From RYN-230 sp963720645 (GTDB taxonomy: Bacteria; Actinomycetota; Actinomycetes; Streptosporangiales; Streptosporangiaceae), in assembly GCA_963720645.1 (NCBI GenBank), contig CAVRFX010000024.1, positions 1 through 64,000 of the forward strand: 64,000 nt of DNA, in the 5' to 3' direction. The notes beneath the pieces were generated by a model that saw only the letters and a program-made list of their open reading frames with translations, ran no database searches and was not told the origin of the DNA. A program made the position numbers and the translations under genes. Shown one piece after another: positions 27,730 through 36,661 of the stretch. Within the stretch, counting starts at the first letter, position 1. Every line of letters begins with the position of its first letter.

Positions 27730-28053
27730 TTAGTGCCCGGCTTCGTACTGCTCAACAACGCTCGCGGGGATGCGCCCGCGGTCGCTGACTGCGATGCCAT
27801 GGCCTTTCGCCCAGGCCCTGACATCGCCGCTGCGCTCACCGCTTGCGACAGTGCGCCCGGACCGGCGGCGCGGTCCCCGGCCAGCCTTGCGGGCATGGTC
27901 GATAAAGGGCGCCAGATGCCGGCGGAGCGCCCTGGCGTTCTTCTTGCTCAGATCGATCTCATACTCTGAACCGCCGATCCCGAATCGCACCGTCTCATCC
28001 GCCGGGCCGCCAGCAAGATCGTCTTCTAGCGCGACGGTTATCTTCTGTGCCAT
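27730..28053 (-). CDS. lsr2: Lsr2 nucleoid-associated protein
   Basis: 107 residues. MAQKITVALEDDLAGGPADETVRFGIGGSEYEIDLSKKNA is the N-terminal dimerisation domain of Lsr2. The C-terminus RAWAKGHGIAVSDRGRIPASVVEQYEAG contains the RGR AT-hook-like motif that enters the minor groove. Lsr2 silences AT-rich, horizontally acquired DNA in actinobacteria. Its length and both domains are normal. A copy inside an accessory region may be a second Lsr2 rather than the chromosomal one. Confidence 0.92.
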   Translation of the reverse strand: MAQKITVALEDDLAGGPADETVRFGIGGSEYEIDLSKKNARALRRHLAPFIDHARKAGRGPRRRSGRTVASGERSGDVRAWAKGHGIAVSDRGRIPASVVEQYEAGH

Positions 28054-28729
28054 CCCGGCCTCCCTTTCCGCGCTCAGCTATCAGCACCATACAAGATCAA
28101 CTGAAATGCTGGATAACCGCAGCGCCACCAGTTGCCAGCCACCTCAAATGGATGCATTTCCGCTGCAGGGTAGTGTCTGCGCCAAGCTCGGCAGGAGCAG
28201 CCGGTGGACCGGTACCGGCCTGTCATTGGCACCCTCCTTCCGCTGATCTCCCCCGGGATGCGCCGACCTCCTCGAAGCCGGGCACACGGCACTTGCTGCA
28301 TCGCTGGCCTTTCACGGGCTGGCTATGAGTGGCGGCGTGCTCGACGCTTTCGGACGAACACCGGGGGGCGCTACCTTGACTGAAGCTGCCTTCCGGTGGC
28401 TTGGACTGGAGCCAGCCGCAGCTCTGCTCGCGTGGGTGCGGCGCGAGATCGCCGCTGGCGCCCCCGGCAATGACGACCAGGCAGAGGTGTTCGAACGGGA
28501 AAGCGGCGAACGCTGCAACGCGATACTGCCTTCTGACGCGATACTCCAGGCCGCTCCGGTCTCGGCTCAGGGTAGATCCGGGCGCCTTCGCTGGACTTCA
28601 GGACGGAGCCACATAAACGTCTGGCTATGGACGGGTAAGGACGAACATCATCGCGGCTAGAAGCGAGCGTCCGTTGGGCTCCTGCTTTGCTCTGGTGCTG
28701 GCTGTGCGAGGCGACGGCGCCGTACGGCA
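28054..28729. other. Region with only a doubtful open frame
   Basis: A 111-codon plus-strand frame at 28325-28660 (MSGGVLDAFGRTPGG) has no ribosome binding site and no recognised domain. It is the best candidate here but is not convincing. The rest holds the lsr2 promoter region. Confidence 0.35.
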
Positions 28730-29542
28730 TCAGCCCTGCCCGGAGTGGCGCTGCAGGAATTCCTGGGTGCGCTGGTTGAAGTCGTCCACGTTCTCGTAAA
28801 TGGGGGCGTGTGCGCAGTCGTCGAACACGATGATTTCGGAGCCCGGGATTCCCTCGGTGAGCGGGCCGGCGAAGCGGGTGGACGTCACCATGTCACGCTG
28901 CCCGAAGGTGATCAGGGTCGGCGCCTGGATCGAGCCGAGCACCTCCCGCGCGTCGTGGGCCAGGACGGCCTGCGATTGGCGGAGGAACGCGTCCACGGGC
29001 GGCATCGGGCGGCCGCGCACGAACCCGGCGAGTGAGTCGATATATTCGGGTCGCGCCGCGTACAGCTCCGGGGTGAAGCACCAGGGAAAGATCCCGCTGA
29101 TCACCATGTCTGTGACGCTGCCCAGGGCCTGCGCCATGATCCGCCAGCCTTCGACCACCACGCTCAGGAAAGGATCCGTGGCTGGCCAGGCGCTGTGCAG
29201 CGACAGCGACTTCACCCGGTCCGGGTACTTCGCCGCCAGCCACATGCCGGTCGCCGCGCCCAGCGACAGGCCCCAGACATGAGCCCGGCCCACGCCCGCG
29301 GCCTGCATGAACGCGGCGGTATCGTCGGCCAGCAGTTCGGTGGTATAGGTGCCCTCCGGCTTGCCGGACAGGCCAGCGCCACGAAGGTCCACGGTGAAGC
29401 AGGTGAAATTCTTCGCGTACTCCGCGACCTGGAAGGCGTAACACGCCTGATCCGCGGCCAGGTAGGGGATGAGCACCAAGGGCTCACCGTCGCCCTGGAC
29501 CTCGTAGTAGACATCAATGCCGTTCGCCTGGACAACTGGCAC
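28730..29542 (-). CDS. Alpha/beta hydrolase
   Basis: 270 residues, the full length of a single-domain alpha/beta hydrolase. The oxyanion strand is PLVLIPYLAAD, the nucleophile elbow is GLSLG with Ser near 95, the acid lies in FGQRDMVTSTR, and the His is in DDCAHAPIYENVDDFN. There is a helical cap between residues about 120 and 200. It resembles non-heme haloperoxidase and 3-oxoadipate enol-lactonase-type enzymes; the substrate cannot be deduced. No partner genes are adjacent. Confidence 0.88.
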   Translation of the reverse strand: MPVVQANGIDVYYEVQGDGEPLVLIPYLAADQACYAFQVAEYAKNFTCFTVDLRGAGLSGKPEGTYTTELLADDTAAFMQAAGVGRAHVWGLSLGAATGMWLAAKYPDRVKSLSLHSAWPATDPFLSVVVEGWRIMAQALGSVTDMVISGIFPWCFTPELYAARPEYIDSLAGFVRGRPMPPVDAFLRQSQAVLAHDAREVLGSIQAPTLITFGQRDMVTSTRFAGPLTEGIPGSEIIVFDDCAHAPIYENVDDFNQRTQEFLQRHSGQG

Positions 29543-30373
29543 GCTGACCCCTCCTCGATCCGGCGGCGGCCCTCAGCGCCCGCCTGCCGCTGAGCTGATC
29601 CTGCCCCGATCAGGCATCACTGCGCCAGGACCGCAACGCAGGTGTGCACTCCACTGGTCACCACCGGGAACTGGCGCCGGCTGCAATCCTCCTGGCAGCG
29701 GCAATGCTGCGCATCCGGTCAGAACAGCCGCTGCTCACACGCTTCACCCACCCCGGCGGGGGAAACTGCGGAGCCGACGCACCAGGAGCGGCAAATCCGG
29801 ACGTGTCGTGGTCGGACAGCTATGTATAAACATGCAGGCTGGGTCACCGTCCCATGGCGCACGCGCCGCGCGAAGAGGAAACTGCTGCGCACTGGTGGGC
29901 TCTGACCGAGCGCGCCTACCCGCCTATGTATCTTCGGGACGGCGATGGACTGGGTGGCTGGCGTCGCACAGATTCCGGTGATCTGAGCGGCCATACTTTC
30001 AGCTGGCGGCTTTCAGGCACGTGTGCCGATGCGGTGTCGGGTCCGTCCGTCCATGATCGACGCGCTCGAGAGGGAGGCAGTTGCTGGTGGCGGGACCAAC
30101 GGCTCTGGCGGGTTGGGGCAGCCAGGGACACCGTTGATGATGAGGTGGTCGCTATGGTCGTCGCGATTGTGCGTGGCGGCGTGTCCGGCAGTGCCTGGCT
30201 GGCCGCCGCCTGCCGCTTGAGCGCCTGGCTGCAGCGCCCGGCACCGGCCCGTGCTCTTCCCTGCGGGTGCCGCAGCCCGGTCAGACTCGCGTCGGCGGAT
30301 CGTCTATCCCTGGCATCGGCCGGGCGGTCAGGATGAGCGATCGCGGCAACCAGAGCGGGGGGAGGCTAAGTGA
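29543..30373. other. Long stretch without a supported gene
   Basis: About 830 bp with only overlapping shadow frames. Plus-strand codons at 29854-30336 are open, but they have no start signal and no domain. The last 30 bp hold GGGGGAGG, the ribosome binding site of the channel gene. Confidence 0.4.
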
Positions 30374-31354
30374 ATGAGAACGCGGTCACGGCTGCCCCGT
30401 GGCGTGCTGGTCGCAACTGGGCCGGTAGTACTGGTCGTCGTCGGGATTGTGGGCTACCTGAGCTTTGGCTATTCGCCGTGGATGGCGGTAGCCATGACCC
30501 TGCTCACGTTGACCACGGTCGGGTTTGCCCCCGGCAGTCAACTGTCCACCGGTGTGCTGGTCTTCACGGCCGGGCTCGCCTTCCTCGGCGTCAGCCTATT
30601 CGTGGTCATCTTGGGGTTGGCCGCGACAGCGATCGTGGAAGGCCGGGTGAGCCTGTTTTCGCGGAGCCGCCGGATGCTCCGACGCGTTGATGAGCTGCGC
30701 GGGCATTTCATCGTCTGCGCCTATGGCCGGGTCGGCCGGTCCATCGCCCGGGAGCTGGGGGCAGAGGGCGTGCCGTTCGTTGTCGTGGACAGCAAAACCG
30801 AACTGGAACCAGACCTAGAACGCGACGGGCACTGCTACCTCATCGGCGACGCCTCGGATGAGGCGGTCCTACGCAAGGCAGGGATTGAACGGGCACAGGG
30901 ACTGATCTGCGCAGTGGACTCAGACGCCGAGAACGTCTTCATCACCATCGTCGCCCGCTCACTCAGCCCCGATCTGCTCATCGTGGCCCGGGCCGCGCGG
31001 GAGCAGTCGGCCGACCGGTTGTACCGGGCCGGCGCTACCCATGTCGTCTCACCGTATGTGACCAGTGGAAGGCGGATGGCGAATCTAGCCGTCCGGCCCC
31101 ACGTGGTCGAGTTCTTCGATGTCGCACGCGCCTGCCAGCCCGGGCTGCGGCTGGAGGAACTGGAGATCGCCGAAGGGTCGCCGCTGGCAGGCCGGACCCT
31201 GCAGCAACTGAGCGGGCCGGCGGTGCCATTGCTGGTCCGCCGCCCCAACGGGCAGCTGATCGCCAACCCTGCCCGCGAGCTTCAGCTCCAGGCCGGCGAC
31301 GTCCTCATCGTCTCTGGTGAGGTCGGCGACCTCAACCCGCTCGACCGCGAATAG
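30374..31354 (+). CDS. Two-TM potassium channel with cytoplasmic RCK (TrkA-N/C) domains
   Basis: 326 residues. TM1 (about 10-32), a pore helix and filter (MTLLTLTTVGF, about 48-58), and TM2 (about 64-88) are followed by a TrkA-N Rossmann domain (HFIVCAYGRVGRSIARELG, about 113-131, with D150 in VVVDSKTE) and a TrkA-C domain (LEELEIAEGSPLAGRTLQQL..LQLQAGDVLIVSGE, about 250-320). This is the MthK-type ligand-gated K+ channel architecture. The filter reads TVGF-A where TVGYG is usual, so selectivity may be altered. A GGGGGAGG site upstream fixes the start. Confidence 0.88.
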   Translation: MRTRSRLPRGVLVATGPVVLVVVGIVGYLSFGYSPWMAVAMTLLTLTTVGFAPGSQLSTGVLVFTAGLAFLGVSLFVVILGLAATAIVEGRVSLFSRSRRMLRRVDELRGHFIVCAYGRVGRSIARELGAEGVPFVVVDSKTELEPDLERDGHCYLIGDASDEAVLRKAGIERAQGLICAVDSDAENVFITIVARSLSPDLLIVARAAREQSADRLYRAGATHVVSPYVTSGRRMANLAVRPHVVEFFDVARACQPGLRLEELEIAEGSPLAGRTLQQLSGPAVPLLVRRPNGQLIANPARELQLQAGDVLIVSGEVGDLNPLDRE

Positions 31355-31369
31355 GACCCGAGGCCGCCC

Positions 31370-31615
31370 ATCACTGCAGGACAAGCTATCGCTCGTGGGG
31401 ATCAGGACGATCTTGGTGCCTTTGCCGCACACGCGCAGCACCCGGTGACCGTGTTCTTCGCCCAGGCCAGAGACAATGCCGCGAATGTGCAAGGTGGTGT
31501 GCAGCGGAGCGCGGGTATCCGATTGGCCCAAGGCCGCGAGTGGGATGACCACTCCCGGCCTTAGGCGGTGAGCCGCCTGCTGGTGTGCCGGATCTGAATC
31601 GCGCCGTGCGGTCAT
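31370..31615 (-). pseudogene. Possible tyrosine integrase fragment
   Basis: A minus-strand frame reads VSGLGEEHGHRVLRVCGKGTKIVLIPTSD. It resembles the segment around the catalytic Lys of actinobacterial integrases (D.LG.E.GHR.LRV.GKG.K..LIPL). The catalytic Arg and the His-Arg-His-Tyr half are absent. It is a short remnant, if real, between the channel gene and the unknown-family gene. Confidence 0.4.
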
Positions 31616-31618
31616 GGC

Positions 31619-33319
31619 CTAGGAGCTTGCATTTCTCCGATCGACAAAATGTTGTCTATGCGGCGGCGACGGAGCGGGCGTGACCCCGAGGTCGTGGAAG
31701 AGGTCCTGCATGCCGATGCGGAGGGTCTCGTAGTGGCGGTCGATGGCGGTCCAGTGGGTGGGTTTGCGGCCGCGCCGGGGGCTGCGGACGCCGGCGAGGA
31801 TCGGGGCGATGACTGGTCGCGGAGGGCGAGGAGGGCGGCGATAGTGCGGGCCGCCTCAGGCGGGATGTGGTAGCGGCGGGTCCTGCCGGGCTTGACGGCG
31901 AAGTTCTTCGCGCGGAGCTTGCGAAGATCGTAGGCGCCCTGCCGGGTCGTGTAGTCCGAGTGCTTGTTCACCTGCTGGACCTTGGCGGTGAACTCGGCGA
32001 CGGTGAAGCCGTGCGGTGCGGCGGCCAGGGCGAGTGCGGCGGATAGGGCGGCGCGGATCCGGGGCTTGTTCAGGTCGATGCCGCCGGTGCGGGTGGCGCC
32101 GAGCCGGGACGGCAGCGGCAGCCCGTCGAGCATGCCGTCGGGCAGGAAACTGATGTCGGCGCAGTCGAGGGTGGTGGCGAACCGCTCGGTCATGCCGGCG
32201 AGGCGGGTGATGATCTCGGGAAAGTTCTCCAGGCTGCGGCGGCAGCGCAGCTCTTTGGTGTTGTGCACGGTGGCCTCGAAACGCAGGACGTGCTCGCCCT
32301 TGGTGTAGGCCTTCAGCTGCAGGCGCCCGAAGGCCACCTTGAACCAGGTCAGGCCGTACTGGGATTTCTCGATCACGGCTTCCTGCGCGGGCGGGCCGCC
32401 GGCACGGTTTTGATGAGGACGGTTCTTCAGCCCGAAGATGGTCCGCAGCGCCGGTATGTCTAGCCGGGAGCGGGTCCGGTCCAGTACCCGGTCAAACAGG
32501 TCCTCCATCTGGCCGCCGGAGCGGAATAGCAGGTTGCGGCTGTATTCGGCCTGGTAGATGGAATAGGAGTAGGCGAACCCGCTGCGGGCCTGCTCGGCCA
32601 GGTCCAGGCCGAAGCACAGGCACGCCGAGTAGATCCACCTGTCGCAGACCTGGCCCAGGCGCCCTATAGCCGCGTGCTGCGACAAGGTATCTGCGACCTG
32701 GGCCAGGCGCTGCGGATCCGCGATGCCAGTAAAGCAGTTGCCCTCCTTGGCGAATCCGATCCCCGCCGCCCGGGCGACGGCCGCGACGTACTCGTGGCCG
32801 TTGAGGATGACCTGCGCGGGAAACGGCGGGTGGCCGGACATCTTGATCGTCACATGACCCCACCAGCGGGTCCATGATGTGGAACGAGTAGTGGTTGACA
32901 TACGTCGGATCTTCTTCGCGATGTTGCCGATCACGCCAGCTGGATTCCGAGCGGCGGACTTCCCAGACGCTCGCCGGTGCCTTCGCGGCCAGCACCAGGA
33001 ACACCCCCGTGCCCACCTCATGCGTGGCCAGGTACTCCTCGGCGATCAGGTGCTTGCGCTCCCCGGCCTTGCAGTAGATCACCGGGACGCCGTTCGCGTT
33101 CGCCCAGGCCTTGACCCGGCGGGCGAACCGGCCCGCGAACCGCATCAGGTGCGTGTTGTCGAGCTGCTCGTCGCTGCCGTCGTGCAGACGCCGCCACCAG
33201 ACCCGGAATCCGCCCGGGTTGTGCCCCAGCGGGAAGAAGGCGTTCAGCACGATCCGGTCCACGCAGTCATAGCTGCCGGTCAGCAGATCCCCATACCGCG
33301 CGGAGAAGTCATCAGCCAC
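31619..33319 (-). pseudogene. Uncharacterised family, copy A (NGHE motif, C-terminal winged helix)
   Basis: Three frames join into a protein of about 565 residues. It starts MADDFSARYGDLLTGSYDCVDRIVLNAFF. It then has FARRVKAWANANGVPVI, KAGERKHLIAEEYL, HYSFHIMDP, and after a frame change near 32868 GHVTIKMSGHPPFPAQVILNGHEYVA..ARAAGIGF. Next come LRFEATVHNTKEL and a winged-helix region (TTRQGAYDLRKLRAKNFAVKPGRTRRYHI). A missing G near 31815 shifts the end; repaired, it closes VIAPILAGVRSP..TLRIGMQDLFHDLGV to a TAG at 31619. I recognise the family from other actinobacteria, where its role is not known. The conserved acidic residues plus an HTH suggest a nuclease or transposase-like enzyme, which is only a guess. 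Confidence 0.7.
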
Positions 33320-33420
33320 GCACCGAACGTGCCACGCTCATCGCGGCCCGTCAGCCGAACTGCCCGCAGGGCCACTCCTTCCGGGCGAAGTCCCGGACGG
33401 AGCGTAGCGACCCTTTGTCG

Positions 33421-35067
33421 CTAGGGGTTTGACAGTTGAGCCGAGTTTCTCAGGCTGCGGCAGGCAGCCGGGCGCAGCATGAAGCTGTCGATTATTCGTT
33501 CGATTGTGTGCAGGGCGGCGCTGAGCTGGGGCGGCGCCTGGGGCTGCCCGGCGGCGAACAGCGGGGTGAGGACGCGGTCGTGGACTTTGGTGTAGAAGAC
33601 TGCGAACGCGAGGCCATCGGCGGTGAGGTCGTAGGTATTGGAGTGGGGACGGCGGGTGATCAGCCCGTTGCGGCGCAGCCGGGCCAGGTCGTAGGAGGCC
33701 TGGGTCATGCCGTAGGGGGCGCCGAGCAGTCCGGTCATCAGGGCGCGCAGGCTCCTGTTGGTGATGCCGGTGACGGCGCACAAGGTGACGGCGAGGGCGC
33801 CGGCCAGGGCCTGGACCCGAGAGTCGCCAAAGCGCATGGCTGTAGCCCTCCGCCCGTCCGCATCAACGGACGGGTGCGCGATCCGCTCAAAGACTGGATT
33901 CGCAAGGACGCAGCCCTGGCCGGCACGTTCAGTCTCCAGCAGGCGGGCGTTGACCGCACGCGCCCGGGTCTGAAGCTCATCGAGGTGATGCAGCCGGCGC
34001 TGGCAGCCTAGATCGCCGGGCGCGTTGACGACGGTCTCGATCCTCAGTGCCCGGCGGTCTTTCAGGTATTGCTTGATGCGCGAGTGCTTGTAGAAGGCGT
34101 TGACGGTCACCTCGGTGCCCGGGTGATGACCTTGGTCTTGAACTCGCGTGCGGTGACGCAGGTCCTTGCGGATCTGCCGGTCGAAGATGATCTCCAGGGT
34201 GTCCGGACGGCCCAGGTCGAGGTTGTCGGTGACCAGGGCATCGAAGAAGCCCGGGCATGCCGGGGCTGGGTGAACACGATGGTGCGGGACACCTCGACCT
34301 GGGCCATCGACAGTTCCCACCAGTACCCGGCCTTCTGGTCGGCGGGGCCAAGCGGCAGCGGCAGGCGGGACAGCCACCGCTGGAAGAACACGCTCGATCG
34401 TGCCGGGCTGCAGCGCATCACAGATCCGCTGCAGCATGGCAGGGTCATCGCAGGAGGCGAACCCGTTGGACAGCTCGGTGAAACCGAGCCCGGCCTTGCG
34501 GGCTTGCTGCTTGGCCCACTCATGGCCGTTCACCCAGACCTTCACCGGCCAGGGACAGTAGGTGCAGACCTTGATGAACGCCGGCCCGAACCCGGCATCC
34601 CACAGGTAGAAGTAATAGACCGTGACCCGCCGGTCCTTCTTGTCGAAGGAGAACTGCGGGCATTTGCCCGGGTTAGTGTCACGCTTGCGGGCGATGAACA
34701 CCCGCTGGGCCTCCTGGGCCATCCCGATCGCCGCGACCTGCGAACGCCCCGACGTTGCCGCGGCCTCCAGATAGGGGCGCATCACCTCGATGTTGCGGTC
34801 GGCAGCCTTCAGCGCCACCACCGGGATGTGGTTGGCCTCAGCGAACGAGGCGACCCGCCGCCGGAACGCATCCCCGATCTGCTGCAGGCACGCCGGGGAC
34901 GGCACCGGGTACCCCCGATGGTTAAGGAACTGGATCACCTGCCCGCCCACCTGCAACTGGCCGAGATAGCCGTGCAGGTAGAGCCGGTCCAGGCACTCCA
35001 GGTCCAGCTTCACGTGCCCATCCAGCACGTCGTTCACCGTGACGGGGCGACCCGCACCATACGTGAC
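33421..35067 (-). CDS. Uncharacterised family, copy B (divergent paralogue of copy A)
   Basis: The frame is open throughout, but two internal stretches are out of register: about 34260-34400, where another frame gives QRWLSRLPLPLGP..AGYWWELSMAQVEVSRTIVF, and about 34120-34165, where another frame gives TAREFKTKVITR. Each pair of indels compensates. Repaired, the protein runs VNDVLDGHVKLDLECLDRLYLHGY, FRRRVASFAEANHIPVVALKA, RRVTVYYFYLWDAGFGPAFIKV, WVNGHEWAKQQARKAGLGF, LRIETVVNAPGDLGCQRRL, and a C-terminal winged helix (MTQASYDLARLRRNGLITRRPHSNTYDLT). The order of motifs matches copy A. The start is one of two GTG codons, 35067 or 35043. Function unknown. Confidence 0.72.
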   Translation of the reverse strand, partial: VTYGAGRPVTVNDVLDGHVKLDLECLDRLYLHGYLGQLQVGGQVIQFLNHRGYPVPSPACLQQIGDAFRRRVASFAEANHIPVVALKAADRNIEVMRPYLEAAATSGRSQVAAIGMAQEAQRVFIARKRDTNPGKCPQFSFDKKDRRVTVYYFYLWDAGFGPAFIKVCTYCPWPVKVWVNGHEWAKQQARKAGLGFTELSNGFASCDDPAMLQRICDALQPGTIERVLPAVAVPPAAAAWPRRPEGRVLVGTVDGPGRGVPHHRVHPAPACPGFFDALVTDNLDLGRPDTLEIIFDRQIRKDLRHRTRVQDQGHHPGTEVTVNAFYKHSRIKQYLKDRRALRIETVVNAPGDLGCQRRLHHLDELQTRARAVNARLLETERAGQGCVLANPVFERIAHPSVDADGRRATAMRFGDSRVQALAGALAVTLCAVTGITNRSLRALMTGLLGAPYGMTQASYDLARLRRNGLITRRPHSNTYDLTADGLAFAVFYTKVHDRVLTPLFAAGQPQAPPQLSAALHTIERIIDSFMLRPAACRSLRNSAQLSNP

Positions 35068-35173
35068 GCCATGACAACCTCCCCAGCCATGCCTACGGAC
35101 GGAGGATGCGCCCGCCAGCACTGAAAGGCCAGCAGCAAGGGAAACCTCGGCGGTATCAGGCGGAGCCTGTCTG

Positions 35174-36168
35174 GATGATCAATTCCAAGGTCAGTGGTCG
35201 TAAGTCACCAGCGATCGCAGGACGGGCTGGCCGGTGGTGTCGTTGTGCCAGATCGCGGCGGTCAGGGCGAGGATGCGCTGCAGGACGCGGACCATCACGC
35301 CGGCGGGCGTGTGGCCGCCGTGGCGTTCCAGGTCAAGCTGGCCTTTGAAGGTGTCGTTGACGGACTCGATGATCTGGCGCAGCGGCTTGAACAGGTGCGC
35401 GCCGGCCCGGGCGGGCTCGCCCTTGCGGGCGGGCCGCAGCAGCCTGATCCCCGCTTCGGCCATGGAGGCCTCGAAGGCGGCACCGTAGTAGTTCTTGTCG
35501 CCGATGAGGGTCTGGCCGGGCCGGGCAGCCAGCAGGTCCGGGCCGGCGGCGAGCATGCCGGCCAGCACGTCACGCTCGTCGGCTTTGGCGCCGGCCAGGG
35601 CGAAGGCGACGGGCAGGCCCTGCAGGGTGCAGACCAGGTGCAGCCGCAAGCCCCAGAAGTAGCGCGAATGGCTGGCGCAGTACCCGTACTCAGCCCATCC
35701 GGCCAGGTCAGAGCGCCTGGCGGTCTCGCGGGACCGGCCGCACTCGACGGGGGTGGAATCGACCACCCAGACGTCATCAGTCCAGACGGTGGTACCGTCG
35801 GCCAGGACCGGATGCAGTCCCGGATCAGGGAGGCGGCTCCGCGCAGCCGCTTGTTGTAGCCGGGCTGCTGGGGCAGGTACGGGAACAGGTGCCGCAGGTG
35901 AGCGCGGGCGTGCCGCAGCCACCGGGCCTCGGAGGTGAACCCGAGCAGGGCCTGCATGACCGCCAGGGTGACCAGCTCAGCGTCACTCAGCCGCGGGGTG
36001 ATGCCGGTCTCAGGCCGGCATGGTGCGAGCTGCGGCGATTCCTTCAGCAGATCATCGGTCCTGACGTACAGTGCGGTGGCGAGGGTGTCCAGGTTTGTTG
36101 TCACAAACTGATCTTGGACGCCCTCGCCTTGTCTCCGCAGCCACAGCCACCCCTTGGAATTGATCATC
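35174..36168 (-). mobile_element. IS982-family insertion sequence
   Basis: About 995 bp, bounded by perfect 17-bp inverted repeats: GATGATCAATTCCAAGG at 35174-35190 and its complement at about 36152-36168. It contains one transposase gene. No target duplication is evident from the flanks. The right end coincides with the stop codon of the neighbouring small gene. Confidence 0.82.
35191..36104 (-). pseudogene. IS982-family transposase, one frame break
   Basis: It starts near GTG 36104 (VTTNLDTLATALYVRTDDLLKE). Family motifs follow: SDAELVTLAVMQALLGFTSEARWLRHA, FPYLPQQPGYNKRLRGA, then after a frame change near 35825 TTVWTDDVWVVDSTPVECGRS with the first Asp, SRYFWGLRLHLVCT, GDKNYYGAAFEA with the second Asp, and RQIIESVNDTFKGQLDLERHGGHT with the Glu. 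Repaired length is about 303 residues, full size. The ends are intact, so the element is young; the single break may be an assembly error. Confidence 0.82.
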
Positions 36169-36467
36169 TAGGCGTTTGCGGTCGTGCGCCGCCGGCCGGC
36201 GAACGCCCGGTCGAGGAGAACGGCGAGCACGGCGGCGAGCAGCGCGGCCGCGGCGGCGATGAGGGTGATCTGCCAGCCAGGCGTGCCGCCGATGACGACC
36301 GTATGGATGCGAGCCGGGATGGCCGCGGCATGGTTGACAGGGTGAGTGCCGAGCTGGCCCGGAGCTGGTACCTGCATGGCGGATGCGGCGGGCCCGGTGG
36401 CAGCGATCACCGCCACGGTGGCGGCGAGCCCGGCCAGGGCGGCGGCGATACGGCGGATGGGGTTCAT
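36168..36467 (-). CDS. Small exported membrane protein
   Basis: 99 residues. MNPIRRIAAALAGLAATVAVIAATGPAASA is a signal peptide. The C-terminus has one TM helix (GWQITLIAAAAALLAAVLAVLLDRAF) followed by a basic tail. The stretch GGTPGWQITLIA..LLD is repeated almost exactly in a paralogue at 60125-60402. The IS982 end falls on the stop codon (TAG), so the last residues and stop may have been created by the insertion. Function unknown. Confidence 0.65.
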   Translation of the reverse strand: MNPIRRIAAALAGLAATVAVIAATGPAASAMQVPAPGQLGTHPVNHAAAIPARIHTVVIGGTPGWQITLIAAAAALLAAVLAVLLDRAFAGRRRTTANA

Positions 36468-36661
36468 GACGACCTCCTGTGGGTGGTGGTGCGATGGGTG
36501 CCGGCAGCGGGAGTGCGGCCGGCGGTCTCTGGGATGGATACGGGCGTCAGAGTGGGCGCGGCCAGCACTTGATGTGCCTGGCCGCGGCGAGCCCAGGTGG
36601 TGTAGGGGCTCGCAGCCACACAGGTCACGGGCCGGGCGGTTCGCCGAACATGGCGCACCTG

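Noticed and set aside
28325..28660. 111-codon hypothetical gene
   Set aside because: No ribosome binding site, no recognised motif and doubtful codon pattern; recorded only within the region entry.
29854..30336. 160-codon plus-strand open frame
   Set aside because: No start signal, low-complexity second half and no domain.
35174..36168. Target site duplication of the IS982 copy
   Set aside because: The 8 bp on either side do not match, so no duplication is claimed.
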